The position numbers were made by a program, and so were the translations under genes. This document shows positions 1 through 13,963 of a DNA stretch of 64,000 nucleotides, piece after piece. The stretch is from the NCBI GenBank assembly GCA_013398275.1, contig VZSE01003090.1, forward strand, positions 62,001-126,000, given 5' to 3'. Every line of letters starts with the position of its first letter. Position 1 is the stretch's first letter. Source of the stretch: Promerops cafer. Lineage: Eukaryota > Chordata > Aves > Passeriformes > Nectariniidae. The notes beneath the pieces were generated by a model, which was not told the origin of the DNA, searched no databases, and was given only the letters and a program-made list of their open reading frames with translations.

Positions 1-3000
1 ATGGCAGCCTCCTTTGGAAAGCCCATTTGTTCCCCTTGGGCTGATCTCCAGAGGAGGCATTTCTTACTTATGCAAAGTGTCAGAGCCCAGACTACAGGAA
101 GGAAATCTCAAGCATATAAATTTGCACAATAGTTTTGATGAAACACTGAAATTGCAATGAAAAAGAAGCAAGTCAGGACTTTTGACTAGCTGGTCTTTAT
201 TCATAGATCCTTTTAGGTTTATAGGTAAGAGGTTGTGAGGTGGGCAAATTCCAGGCTCCAAGAAGAGCAGGATACTATTTGCATTTTAGATGAAGTGATT
301 AATTCGCACAGTTAGAAAGAAGTGTATTTTTACTTAACAGTACCTCTGTGTAGTGGTCAAATCCTGCTGGTGACTATGGATCACCTCATGGTATTGGTAC
401 CTGAGTGAAACCTCTGAAGGACCACGTAGAATTGACCTCATTTAGGTAAAAAATCTAGCTCTCTCACAGCAAAATATGTACCCACGTTTGCAGAGGCTTA
501 GCCCAAAGCCAGGTCTATACTAGAAAACATTCCCAGCATCTCAACTTTAGGAAGGGGACAAGGTTCTAAAAATATTTAGGGAAAGGAAAAAGCTGTTTGT
601 GTAGAGACACTGTTAACTTAAAGCACCTAAAATGGTGTGTGTGTCTCCTGCACACCCCAGCGAAAGCAAGACAGCTGTGTCTGTGAAGGAACAGGTCAGC
701 TTCTCTTCTGTCTGAGAGAGGGGAGAAGGGGGGGTTCGGCCAATGTAGCAATAAAAAGTCAAAAGCAGGAGGCATTCACAGAAAAATAACCAAAACAATC
801 AGCTGCCTGGAGGGACTGGATTATAAGAAGAGATTACAGAAATGCTTACTCAGTTTGTGAAGCAACAGCAAGAGATGGCCCAAACAGCTGCCCGTGATGA
901 TTTGAAAGGTGGAAGCACAAGGGAAGTGGAAGTGGGGAAAAAAGCAGGGTAAAGAGGATATAACTGAATAATGTAATGGAAATAAGAAAGGCAGCCGAAA
1001 CACGTATCAGGGAAAGCTTCCAGGGGATGAGCAGCATTAGACTTCCAAGGAAGCTCTCAAAGGAAATGGTGGAATTGCCATAATTTGAAACATTAAAACC
1101 AGAGTAGACAAAGCAATCATGAATACGCTGTAGGAAATAATCCTGCTGTGGGGTGGGATGAACATGCTTATTCTGACATTGCTTATGCAAAGATGTACTG
1201 CTTTTCTTTTTTCCTGTTGAAGTCAATTTATTTTTGCCCCTTCACCTCTCCACTTCCATTCCATCTATTTGCAGCTGTCATCTCATGTCTCACAAACAGA
1301 TCATGAAAAGTATTATTCTTTTGCTGTACCTACCACATATGTGTCTGGATGGCTACCTGATGCTGACTCTAAATAGCAGAAGAATTCATTAGTTAGATAA
1401 ATTAATCAAGTTTCCCATGACTCGCATACAAAGGGTTCTATAATTATTTCCAAGTTGGGTTCTAATTTCTTTTCATGCTTAAAAATTAAATCCAATCACA
1501 TCTTCTAATTTTTGTTCCTCTCCAGAAGGGGAAGGGGAAGGGGAAGNGCTACTCAGTCTTTCTCACAAATGATTTTCATTCTCTGTTGTGCCACCTAAGC
1601 AGGTAGCATATTCCATTTCTCCAAGCTGTTTAGGCACTGGAGATCCCTTTAAAAACTGTGGGCACATGGCAGGTGTCAATTGCTGCATATCTGGGCATTT
1701 GTATCTCTGCCTTAATACTTTGAAATAATTTAGATGTCCCTCTCTTAATTCAGTGTGGTTTATGAAAGTGAATCCCAGGAAAGCCAAATGAATACTGTGG
1801 ATAGAGTGATCTACCCCAGTGTACAGGAAAGTGTGCAGCAAATCCTGGACAGCTGAGAGGAAACTTCACAACCTTCAGACATTTTCTTCCTTTACACCAC
1901 TGAGATGAGCTCTGGTAGTGGGGGAACTGTGAAGTTCCTTTCTCCTCCTGTCCCTGTGCCAGAGTTTACTGGCCTCGTAGCACAGCTGGCAGCAGGGAAC
2001 ATGAATTCATGCCTGAGCTCTTTCTGCACATAGTTTGGCATATTAGCTCACATGCTGATGAAACTGGATTTGAGCTAAGATGTATAAAAGGGAAATTTCT
2101 TGGCTAAATGTGAGATACTGCACAGAAAAATGAAGGAAAAGGAAACCTTGGGAAATATATTTTCCCTTAATATATTAGAGTTCTCTCTCTGTGTTGCATT
2201 TTCATTGTTCTTAAAGGAACTACTAGATTATTATACATTTCAGGTATTTTTTGCAATGATATTTTGTGCATTTTAATGATTTTCATACATCGTTCTTTTT
2301 ATTAAAAGCAAAAATCTAATAAAAACCTTTCCTTGGCACAGTTTAAATTAACTTTGGTTTGAAAGTAAGTCCCACCTAAGATGTGTTTATTAGGCTCCTG
2401 CAGTCTGGCAAAGCCTGTTTACACAAAAAAAAGATCCTCCCGACTGCTCTGTTTGAGGTTGGAGTTGATAACACATTTCACAAGTTCAGAGAATTTGAGG
2501 ATACTGGAATCTGGAGATAGGAAATGTCCCAATATTCTGTAAGAATATTCTGTAATGCAGTAAAAGATCCAAACACACACACGTGCACAGCTGGTCTGTC
2601 ACACACCGTGGGCCTTATAGGAATAGTAGCTGTACAAACTTTCATAAAGGTTTGAAGCATCAGTGATGCTTACAGGTTTTGGAAAAGTCATCAGCTTTTC
2701 TTCAACAAAGTTTTTAAACTTTTTAGTGAATTTTTTAATCTACTGAAGTAGAAATGTGAGGTTGAGTATAGGAGAGAAAATTTCCTGGAGTAAATTCCTC
2801 TACATTTTTCTGGATTTTTTTTCTGTAAAGGTTTTTAAGGAAAACATTCATGGATGAAAAAGGAACTAGCAATTTTTAATAGCTTGCCCTCCAGTTAATT
2901 CATTATATCGTATTTTTTAGCAACAGAAAGGCAGATTGGTGCTTTAAGATGTCATACAAAACCATGGGCACATTGTAAAACCAATATAAGCAATGTTCTG

Positions 3001-3959
3001 TTATCTAATACGCCTCTCTGAGCTGATCATCTTTACCTTACCTAAAGAACATGAAAATTACAACAGGTTAATGTTCAATCAATGTATAAAAATGACTTTT
3101 AATAACCAGAAGACATCTTAAGATTCTTTCTACTGACATGGATAAACTCCTATTTGAACATGCCTTAATATTTTCATGGATTGACAGCAGTCATCAACAA
3201 ATATCCTTAGAAACATTAAATTATTCAGAAAATTAGGAAAAATACTTATTCTTCTATTAAAAAAAAAGGATATTTCAACCACTGACCGTTTTGCCCAATC
3301 TCTACTACCTGAGAACTACATTTCAGTTTGGTATTATCACACAAAGTTAGGATTAAGATTACCATCTGCAGTGATGGTGCATTCTAAAAATTCAAAATAT
3401 TCCACTATTGAATGTTTTTGGTATTTTGGGGAAGTCCTAGGAGAGTTTCATGCTTTCTTGATAATAATCAGGATGATGAGTTACTCTTTGTTAGTGCAGA
3501 GTAACAGATGTGCATCCAAAGAATTTCAGTAACTCTGTGACTTAAATATTAAGTGGTCACAGAAAAAATACACTCTGAGAGAACTATATTTTTTTCTTAC
3601 TTGTTTTCCCGACTGACATGGGAGCTAGTTTATTATGTTAAGACTTTGAGCATTAATGCCAACAAGATGTAGAACCTGAATTATCAGTGACTTTTGGAAG
3701 TAAAAATGGTGCCCTTCTAAACAACAGTGGAAATATTCTCATATGCTTTCACAATGTCTGTGGCACCACCTTTTCATTTTCAATCTTTTCTTACTTAGCA
3801 ACCAAAAAAAAAAAAAGCTTGAATTGTAGTCTGAGAAGTGTGCTATAATTATCTTTACAATCTGCTCCAGTTACATACTGTCTTACATGTGACATCTACC
3901 ATTAGCAATTTTGCACAAATGGCAGTAAACATATGACAATTACTGATCTCACTACTTAC
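1..3959. other. Intergenic, AT-rich, no gene seen
   Basis: Apart from the GGGGAA repeat, I see no coding exon, RNA gene or recognisable mobile element on either strand. Frames are short and unlike known proteins. Small CA and poly(A) runs are present (near 2572 and 3806). Confidence 0.6.
1528..1547. repeat. (GGGGAA)n short repeat ending in an ambiguous base
   Basis: AAGGGGAAGGGGAAGGGGAAG runs into the window's unknown base N at 1547. The G-runs could form a quadruplex, which may be why the base call failed. Confidence 0.85.
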
Positions 3960-4340
3960 CTGCATCAGCTGATTCCTTCTGTCTTTCTGGAAGTAGAAAG
4001 CTTTTGCATTTCTGAGGCAGTAGCTTTACATTTGAGAAAATATTGCTGTCGTCGTCACTTTCACCATCACAATCCATGTAAGAATGAAACTCAGCTAAAT
4101 CCAAATAACTAGTACTAAGTCTTATCTCTTTGTCACATTTTAGTCTGTGCACCTCTGTGCTGGCTCAACTGGTTCTGGATACTTGTTCCCAAAAAGCAAG
4201 TACACATTTTGGTCAGCCTCCAGCAAACATAGTGCAACCTCAGGGATGCCCTCTGGGAAGTCAACCCTCATTCCTCCCAGTTGTCCAGCAATCTTTGTTT
4301 CCTTCTGACCAGGCTCTTCACCTCTGAGAAATTGCAACCA
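3960..4340 (-). pseudogene. Unrecognised exon-like ORF pair, frame-broken
   Basis: On the minus strand, two abutting open frames look like one coding block broken by a single frame change. The first runs from near 4340 (after an acceptor-like AATTTCTCAG) to a stop at 4140. It includes WLQFLRGEEPGQKET, MRVDFPEGIPEVALCLLEAD and QNVYLLFGNKYPEPVEPAQ. The second, in another frame from 4152, includes STSYLDLAEFHSYMDCDGES and SFLLPERQKESADA, and ends at a good donor, GATGCAG|GTAAGTAG, at 3960. The composition looks like real protein (an acidic DCDGESDDD patch, few low-complexity runs). I do not recognise the family. It could be a decayed exon, an exon with an assembly or sequencing indel, or chance. 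Confidence 0.35.
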
Positions 4341-5097
4341 CTGAGAAATTGGAAAGCTAATTTTTCTTTTTTTTTTTCTTTTTTTTTTTTTTTGAGAAAA
4401 TTGTCTAATTTGATCCTGTCCTGAAACTCCCACATTTATTTTTCTCTCAGAAGGAGTCTCTTCTTCCTTCTAACATTACCATGAGAATCTGACAGAAGTC
4501 TTCAACATTTCTCTGTACTCATGTTTGCAGTACCAGCTTCTGTATGAGCTGAAGTCTTTTAGGACTTCCTGAGACCTGGAGAATATTTGAAGAGAACTGT
4601 ACTCAGGCTTCTTCATAGAAATACTTTTTCTGGAAGATCTAGCTTCCTATTGTCTTTCAAAACTTCACCCTGAAAAAAATTATTACTGGCCACTTGCAAA
4701 AAAAAATCCTGCCAGAGTTTAAATGGCAAGTGTTTGCTGTTTCCATGGCCATTAATGAAACAGGCCAGAAGTTTTCTCCTTTGCATGATGTTTCTTTATT
4801 TGATTCATGAGTGCAAAACCCAGGATTTTGCACTAACCTGGTTCTGCAGGCAAAGACTCCAACCCCACTCCCACTTGTTATTTAGGGTGCATGATTTATC
4901 ACTGCCTCAGGGAGGCACAGAAGAGGAATTTCTTACTTGTGAATTTATGTCAATTTTTGTTAAATAATTACATGGAAGTCAAGTTCAATTCTGGAAACAG
5001 GATTAACCAGCAGTTATTTTCATTTTTGTGTGCTCTCTGCAAATGTTTAGGTCATTGATTTCATCTTCATCTTGCTTATGCAGCAAATTAATGAATT

Positions 5098-5160
5098 ATG
5101 GTTGGACTTGATGAACTTAAAAGTCTTTTCTAGGATAAATGTCTCTGATTCTATGAATTA
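5098..5160 (+). mobile_element. Short CR1 tail, plus strand
   Basis: ATGGTTGGACTTGATGAACT followed by TAAAAGTCTTTTCTAGGATA and TGATTCTATGAATT is a CR1 3' terminus in sense orientation, including the ATTCTATGA-like terminal repeat. Nothing recognisable of CR1 is left upstream of 5098. Confidence 0.8.
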
Positions 5161-7730
5161 ATATGTACTTCTCAAAAGAGAAATCAGGGCTTGGTGTGCC
5201 TGATGTGTGAACAAATGCACCCCATGGTGAGCACCACTGTGAGCAGCCACATCTGGCAGGAGAGGGGACCAAACATCTGGGCAGGACTAGGGCTGCAGAC
5301 AGGACATGGCTCACCACAGTACTGATTTCCATTGTGCATGGACTTTTTTTCTTTCCTTTCTAAGCTAAAAAGGTTAATGTTTGACTATTTATTTGGCTGA
5401 GCCTCCTTAAAGGCATGAGCTCAGTGGACCATTTTAATAACAGTAGACAGTGCTTCCTGCCCCCTCTTCTCTCTGGCCCTGGGAGCTATTCTTACCAGGA
5501 AATACTGAAAGTCCACAAACACGACATCACTGGCCTGCAACCCCATGTCAGCAGCTCAGATTAATTATCTTTATACTGTTTAACTTTTGGTGACAAGATT
5601 TTACATTTATGTTTTAAATAGCCCAGGAAATTTGGGTCAGGATTGACAGCTGGGAACTTCAGTTCCAAAGTTTAAAATTACTTCTTTCTTCATCTTCTTA
5701 ATGCGTTTAGGTACAGACACCTGTCTAAGGTCTGTTGGCTTCCAGAGGCATTGGAGCTAACAGTGAAATAATTTAATTTTTGGGGGTTATCAAACAGAGA
5801 TCTAGCTGTGTAGAAAGAGAATAATATTTACTTACACCATCAGGTGTTGTGAGGACCACTTACTTAATAGTACTTGTGTGTTTCTCCAAGGAATGCCATG
5901 AATTCCACAGATACCATGTTTATCTAACATTAAACATTTTTTAAGCAATAAAAGGAAACTATTTTACTTAATTTAAAACACTTTTGCATTAAAATGCCTC
6001 CAGTATTTCCTTCTGGTTTTAAGACTGTCCTTGGGATTTTACAAAAATGCCCTTTCACCACAATTAAGAGGGATGGGGTTTCACTTTCTGGGATTTAAAT
6101 CTTGCTTTTTGGAGAAAGCAGGAGAGCTTAGTATTCTCCAAACAGGGCAACCCTGCATCCCAAGAACAGGTTTCAATCACACACCTTGATCTTGCTTCAT
6201 TGTCTTTTCTTGGTGTTTTCCTACTGTTTCTTGGTCTGATTTTTAGCTGATCTGTTTACTGACCTTTAAAACCTCTCCTGCTTCAGAGGCAAGAGGATGA
6301 CTCTTGCCTGGCCTTGCAATGTTATCAGATGTATGAAGTGCTAAACCACTGGAAGCAAGCGAGTACCCGACCTTGGGTTTGTCTGGGTACTAATGAGCAG
6401 GGAAAAAATAGATGGGATGAAATTCAAACCTCTGTATATTTTTGGTACAAGTCTGTATATGAATATCTTTATTTTGATGTGAGGCCTCCAGATCACATGG
6501 GAATAGATTACAGATTGCTTCTAAGCAGTTTTAGTTAAAAACTATCCAAACCACTTTTGTTTCAAATTAAACTGAAGTTATATCAGCTTGCATCAGTTGG
6601 GAACAAATCAAAACCAAGATGAAGTAAAAGTGCCATTAAGCCAAAGTCAGAATGGTTACACCTGTTAAACTGATGTGACTGTCTGTAATCAGGAAGACTT
6701 AGTGTCATGAACTATTGAAATCATTTATTCAGATGAAATTCTGCCCAGGAGAGAATTTCAAGTAATTACTTCCTTTTCCTCAACCTTCTTTGTATAGAAA
6801 GTTTGTTAAATGTTCTGATGCTTTGTCATTTTTTGTTATTGGTAAAGAGAAACTTCTTCCCATTGAGTTAACTTGTGTCCTTGGGTTTCTTATATGCAGT
6901 TCCTCTGGAAAAAAATAATAAAATAGTTTGTATTGCAGGAAAGAATTTGATTCAAAGTTTTTTCAAGATTTCACCCCTCTCTGATCTGTGATATTGATTC
7001 AGCATAGGTGAGCTAACTCCAGATCTTCATATAATGTTTTCTGGGATTTCATTTGAAAAAACACCTGATGTGATGATTTCACACATACAAGGGAAGAGGA
7101 CATTGTTATGTCTTTTGCCAGAGTAGCCAGCTGATATCTTACTTGAGTGCATTTTCAGGATGAAAATGCAGTTTACATGAATTTGATACATTCTTTCATA
7201 TAATGTTTTCATTTGGCTAAGACCTTGGTTTCTGAACACACCAGAGACAAACCTCCCAGATTCCCAGCTTCATCTTTCAGTTCTAAAGCCAGATGTCTCT
7301 GTCTTTGCTGCCTCTCATATCCACATTCCTCACATTCCCTTGTGCTGTGGGACCCCAGCCACCAAACTGGGGACTTTGTGCTGCTTGTGACTTTGCTTCT
7401 GAAAAGCTCCTCTCTGACCCAAAGCTTTGGGCAGGGCACATCAGTCCCAGGGGCTTTTTTGCACCTTCTGCTCAGCCTGGATGAGGGGTCAGCCTGGGCT
7501 GTGACAACTGGATATTCTAGGACCATGAAGTGGCAAGCAGGAGAGAGCCTGCGGGGATGGTCCCTCAGGACTGGGGTTGAAGGAGGAGCTGCAGGTGAGT
7601 GAGGAGAGAGCTGCTGGCTCTTAGGCTCAGAGCAGCCTAAGGGATGTGAAATGCTCCTGTTCCTAGGAACTGCTGTTTACTCACCTTTCCAGCAACTTTA
7701 GTGCCAAGACCTGGTGGCACGTGCTCACCT

Positions 7731-7776
7731 TTTGCCAGTGACACCTGAATGGCTTTGCCAGTGACACCTGAATGGC
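7731..7776. repeat. Exact 23-bp tandem duplication
   Basis: The 23-base unit starting TTTGCCAGTGACACC is present twice, head to tail and without mismatch (7731-7753 and 7754-7776). A perfect copy suggests a recent duplication or an assembly artefact. Confidence 0.9.
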
Positions 7777-9152
7777 TCACCACCTCCCCCGTTATTTCAG
7801 CTTTCTACAGGCATCTAAAAGGATGCGCCAAAATTTTGTCCCTTTCATGCTTATTTCCGTACAGAAAGGGGAGTAAAACCCCCCCTCTGTTGCCTTGTTT
7901 TTAAATGCCACGGGAAAAGCATAAAATAGATGTTGCAAAATCAATCACTGTTATTGTATGTAATGGATACTTTTCAACAAAATAGCCTTCAGGGTTTTTT
8001 TGTATGTTACAGTGTAACCACTCATGGACCCTGTTTTATTGGAAACTACTTGCAGTTTAGTGAAAAGGGTAATGCTGGGACAAAACTGTGATGGATAAGT
8101 TCATGGAAAGGCATACATCAGAAAAAAATGCTCTGTGTAATCCAGATATGATTGATTATTTTAGGGATATCACATAAAGGTTAAATGACCACTATGAACA
8201 AAATGGCATTTAGAAACTCTTAAGTTACTCTGCTATCAGTTCTACAATCAACTCAGAATTTCGTATGCTTTTAGGATCATTGCTTGTTATGTGGTTATAT
8301 TGTGGAATTGACAGATAGATAGTTTTGCCTTTCCTTCAAAAATCTAGATTGTTGTTATTATTGCTATTAGGAATGAAATTCTGTAATGGCTTTTCTAATA
8401 CAGACTTAAATGATACTAATAAAGCAAAGTACTTAGTTCACTAGCATGTCAATAAACCATTAAAACAATCCATACATAATTCTAACTCTAATTGGTGGAA
8501 TATTAAGTGCCTGAGTTTTTCTTAGGGAGACAGAATACATACGTCCTGCTTCCAACTGGAGTTGTATTGGTTGTGGAGAGATGTACTAGGTGACTACTGG
8601 GAATTTTGCTTGGTTTGGATTTGTGTCCTTTTTGTTCAAATACAAGATAAAAAATGTACAATGTTTTTTACTCTTTCTGTGGTAAATATGTATCAGAATT
8701 GTTACATTTGGCTTTCCCTGATGGAGGGCAAGAGAGAGAGACACCTTTTCACTTCCTTTGAACTCTAATGAAGGAGTGGGGGTTTCAGCCCTGTTCCTCC
8801 TCAGTGCCACATCCCCATAGCAAGGCCCTACACCTCAGCACACCCAGGCTTGACCCATAGCCCTTCTTTCTGGGACAGCAGCTGGGGTCTCCTTCCTCTG
8901 CCCACCATCCATTTCCACAAAGTCTGCAGCACTCCAGTGTCTTTTTCTCCTCTGCCAAGTTCAGCAGAAAGGGATAAAGGCAAGAAGTCATGTTTATTAA
9001 AAAAAAAAAAAAAATTGAACTGAAAAAGAGGAGCTTAAGGTTTTTTTCTCTTTGTAGGTCACTTACACTCAAAAAGCTAGAAGATTATATTTAGGGACAA
9101 AAAGGTTGATTCATGAGTAAAAGCTGTGTGGAAAAATCCTGTATCAAATTAT

Positions 9153-9245
9153 TTTTTGTTGGAAGGCACCTTAAAGATCCTCTAGCACATGGGCAGGGAC
9201 ACCTTCCACTAGACCAGGTTACTCAAAGCCCCATCCAATCTGACC
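9153..9245 (-). mobile_element. Short CR1 tail, minus strand
   Basis: GTTGGAAGGCACCTTAAAGA through CACATGGGCAGGGACACCTT, CCACTAGACCAGGTTACTCA and AAGCCCCATCCAATCTGACC is the reverse complement of a CR1 3' end. About 90 bases remain. Confidence 0.8.
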
Positions 9246-10971
9246 TTCATCTCATTGGTTTAAAATGTTCCCAAACTGTAGCCATTAATAGGCTTTCTAA
9301 TACTCATATGAATATTCAAAGACATTTTGTAGTCAAATCATGTTGTAAAAGGCTACAGAGAAGAATACTTGGCACAGCTCTTGCATCAGATATACACGTA
9401 CATGAATCAAGACTTAGATACCTCATGTAGAAATTACTTCAGAAAGATAGAATGTAGTTTTTAATGCAGAAGTATCTTTAAGATACATAGTGAGAGGGTT
9501 TCTGTTTTTAATGAATGTAAATGAAATCATATCCAATGCAGTTCATGTTGGGAGATAGCATAGGAGGTGCAGGGTCAGGAAATGGGGATGCCACAACGTT
9601 TAAAATGAGAACGTGGAAGGGAGCTCACCACAAACTTTAACACAGAGTTTACTCGGTGCTTGGCCCTGCCTCTTGCAAAAAGTGGATGTAGACTATTAAT
9701 AAATATGACTTTTTTCATACAAAAATCAAGCCATGCTCAGCAATATGCAAAAGGTCAGGGAAGAAGCCCTGAAACTTGAGTGTTCTTCAGCATCTGGGCT
9801 TGCTGGTACTCCAGGTTATTTCTACATGCACAGGAGCATCCAGCTAGCAAGTTACACACCTTTCTTTGGAGTATAAAAATCACTGTATTGTCCAGTGAAA
9901 AGATGACAGCTCTCGAGATACCCAGTGCTGCATGTGTAACTTAGGAACAGTGTGCCCTGACTGTGATTATCTTTTGCCCCTAATCACTTTATGAAAAGGG
10001 TGGCTGGCTCAGTGCAGACAGAGGTAGAAATGCTTTGCTTTCTACTACCCCTGACATTAAAATGCTGACTCAATACCTTAGGTAATTAGTACAAGAAAAA
10101 AAACCTTGAGTATATTTAATGCCAACAGATTTAAGCAGACTGTTTTCCAGGAGTGCTGTGCTTTTCTGCTCATCCCATTAAATCCACAGCAAGATTCTGT
10201 ATTCAGCACCACTACAGATCAAAACAACTTTTAAAGAGCTTTAGAGATCCACTCAACAAAGCAGCTGAGCTACCAGCACAGGGGCTGGCAGCCCCTCAGT
10301 GAACAGTGTCAGGTGCTCCTTTCTCTCCCAAAGCTGGAGCTTGAGGGTGCTGGTAGCACCTGATTTTCTTGACCCTGAACCTGAAAAACAGTAAGTGTCC
10401 GCCTTGCAGAGAAGGATGTGACTCCTGGTTGGACACACTCCTGGATGTCAGCTGGGCCAGTGTCAGGGAGACATAGTCACTCCTGCCAGCTTGTAAATCA
10501 GTTCTGCTCAGTGTTTTACTTCACATTTGCCAGAGGGGAAGGACATGTTCGTGGTTAGGGGCAGTGGCTCAGGTGGTCTCTGATGACTCATTAAACTGGG
10601 GAAATTCAATTGTTTGTCTTTAACCTATGCTCTCTCCATTCTGGTAGATACATCTTTTGCTGTCTTTATGAAACCTGGATTCTAATTTATGTTCTTGATG
10701 CACAGAAATAACATCCACTCCAGAATGCATTCTGATATGTGCCTCACAGGGTATAGCTGTGTGAACATGTGAAACAATTTTCCAGCTCACTTTCAGCAAG
10801 CAAGCTATATTTGCATCAGTACCATCTTGCATTATTCCTACCCACACAGCAAGAAGTGTCTGAGTATTATCAGTGATATTGCACAGAATTAACATGCAAA
10901 GCCCAGTAAAAGCAGGACCATGTTTCCTGGGCAGTGAGAAAACTCTACAACCCTTACATCCCATCAGATTT

Positions 10972-10998
10972 CTTTCAAGCATTTCAAGCATTTCAAGC
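10972..10998. repeat. Three tandem copies of a 9-mer (ATTTCAAGC)
   Basis: Three head-to-tail copies; the first has one substitution. A minisatellite-like expansion without evident function. Confidence 0.8.
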
Positions 10999-13963
10999 AA
11001 TTAGTTCTGAGGACAGTGGAATTACATTCAGATAACATGCATCTTTCCTTCTTGTTTCTGGTTACATGAATTATTTTTGGGATTCTTGAAGATTACAAGC
11101 TATCAGGAAATTTTCCAGAGTTCTATGTATCTATCAGACATTCTGGGGGGTTTATGAGAACAACAAACCCTTGGTTTCCTATGTCATCCTCAATAGGATT
11201 CATAGTTATGGAATGTAGGTACTGGAAGACTGGAAGACTTTGGAAAATGAGCTTTGCAATTATAGATTCAAGCTAGCACAGCTGGAGAAAATAAATATCC
11301 TGTCAGAAAAAAAGGTGTGGAAAAAACAACAGTGGAAAATCCAGGGAAGCAAGCATGTGAATTTGCTTCATCATAAGGTTGGGAAAGATACTGCAGTGGA
11401 AATATTTCTTTACTTAAGCTTGGCTTACAGCACTCATTTCCCCATGATCAAGGCTTGGTGCTTCTATCTGTCCCTAGACCAATATCAAAGACTGCGAAAG
11501 AGGTCCTGAGTGCTCTTTCTCAGTGACCAGACCTCACAACTTGTGTTTTCAGCCTAATCTAGAATTCATAAAGATGATTTACTGAAGTGTTGAAGATTTA
11601 TTGAAGTGCTTTTAAATTCAGGCTAAGGTGTCTTTATGGACTTGGCCCCAAGGGAACTCGAATTGCATCTCCCCCGGCCCAGCCCAGCAGATGCCACGCT
11701 GTACACGTGGGTTAGAGTGAAACCCTTCGCGAGTGGAGGAAGGATCTGCGTGGATCACAAGCAGAAGTTCTCACCTCAGTACCTGAGTGCAAGCTCTGTG
11801 TTGCCTGAGACAAGGTCTGAAGTGCTCTCTCTAGTGGTGGCTGGGTGCTCCAAGCAGTGCAGCTCGGGATTGCTCCCCTCAGTGATGTTTCTGCCCACCA
11901 ACAAAAGCTGGTTTGGTAGTTTTGGGTCTGTGTGGGTCAAGGCACACAGTCTGCTTGGCCCTTTTTCTGCTGCCTCACCTTAGTGAGAGGGCCAGCACGC
12001 TTCTCTTGGGCCAAGATGACAGCAAAAGCAAATTATTATGCTATATCTGTGTAATTGAGAGACCCCCAGCAAGAGACATGACCATTCTGTACAAATATAG
12101 CCAGTCCATAGTACAGGCCATTTTAGTAACATTTTATCCTCTGTCTTTCTTCTTCTCTTTTGTTACAGACACTCTTGCATAGCTGTTCTGTCTCCATCTC
12201 TGCTGTTTTCCATTCCTTTGTCTCTAGCCACATTTCAATTACCTGCTCTGGAAAAAGACCCACCCCTGTGTGCTATCAGCAGTGGAAATTTTCAAGGTGA
12301 TATTTTAGAAGGGAGTAACTAAACTGTGCATGCAGCCCGTTAATATCAATTATGGGTGTCAGATCAATACCTATAGAAGTGATATTGTTTAGAAGCTTGA
12401 ATTAATGTCATTATGCTGCCCACTCAGCTATGAGCATTTTCAGATACAATACACTATTTGCATTTTATTATAATGTATCTTTTCTGAAAATTCCCATCAT
12501 GGTGGGGACATTGCCATGTCATAAGGCAGCCATTCAGCTAGATGATGCAGAGTGCTGGGCTGACAGGAGCACCCTGCAGTGGCACTGTTGTGACAAGAAA
12601 TGTCCTCGGGATGGGTTTCTCTCTGCCAGCTCCCTCTGCCCCCTGCAAGGCTTACCAGATCCTTTCATGCACCAGCCTCCTCTTTGGACTGTGCAGTTCC
12701 TGGATTTTCTTACTGGTTTTTCTTGTGAAGCAAAGAGTGCCACCACCAGGGCAGGAAAAATTAATATGGTAAGAGAATTTGGGCGTAAGAAAATGTATTA
12801 CAACAACTATTACTTAAGAAATAATAACTAATGCTCCTTGTTCCTCTTTTTCTTTCCAGGCTGTGTGTGCTCTGAGATGCCTGGGTACCTCAGCCTCACC
12901 AGCTCTGTCTCAGCAGTCGAAAGAGCTGGAACTCTGTTAACTGGGTGCCCACAGGCATATTTTAAATAACCTCATCAGTCTGGATAATTCTTATTGGTTT
13001 CTTCTTCTCAGACCTGCTAAAATTAAAAAAAAAAAGGAAGATTCTCAGGAGACTTTCCCCCCAAAAAACAGGATAATATTATTGTCACTTACATAACATT
13101 ACTGGTGAGTCGTATTTGAAATAGCCTACACAATTCTAGCTGGATCAGGGTAGTGGTGGCCAGCTTCAAGGAGATTTACAGAACTTCACTTGTTTAGTCT
13201 GGCAAGGGAAAGCTGAGAGCAGGGTGTGATCACTGTTAAATTCATTGTGGGGATAACATCAAGAAAGGAGAAGAGCAATTTACACTAAAGAGTGATGCTG
13301 GCACACTCTCAAATGGGTATAAGCTGATCTTGAATATACTTGGCCTTGGTTTTAGAAGAAAGTACCTTCTACCCTGAAGCAGTGAAGCCTTTAATCAGAA
13401 TGGTGTGGGCCAAAAAAACAAAGTTAGATTAAAAAATAGTACTATTCATTTTTGGAGACAGCTGTATGTTGTAGTGCTGCCATGGCAGGAAGGTCAATTC
13501 TGTGACCCAGAAGGATCTCTCAGTCCTATTTCCATGTTCCTCACAGCCTTTGTCAGAAAAATAAATTGATAACAATATTGACACTGAAATCACCCTTCAG
13601 AGACAATCTTCAGAGTCTTCAGCCTACTGAAATGAAAGGTGGGAGATGGGGAGGGATTTCATCTTTCATATTGTTATTGATTTACTATCTCAGCTCATAA
13701 CAGGGAATAGCACCAGTCTGCACTCAGCTCATACTTGAAAGTTGAAGATTTCTCCTCTTCAAACACAGAGATTAGAAATTATTTTGTTTAAAAAACAAAG
13801 CTCAGATTCTGCAGATGTTCAAGAACCTTTGATGGGAGTATGGGAGGGACTCCTGATTCATCAGTGATTGAACTGAAGTATATTTGAGTAGGATATCATT
13901 CCTTCATTATAAAAGATAATAGGCAAAGCAGGAACACCAACAATGGCATTTCTTCTTCATTTC

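Larger units (their letters stand above)
4341..9152. other. Intergenic, no gene seen
   Basis: It holds a T-rich run (4363-4395), the 5.1 kb CR1 tail and the 23-bp duplication at 7.7 kb. Overlapping frames at 7209-7602 lie on both strands, have biased composition and show no family motif, so I treat them as chance. Confidence 0.55.

Noticed and set aside
7209..7602. Overlapping sense and antisense frames of 105-129 codons
   Set aside because: No motif and biased composition; treated as chance.
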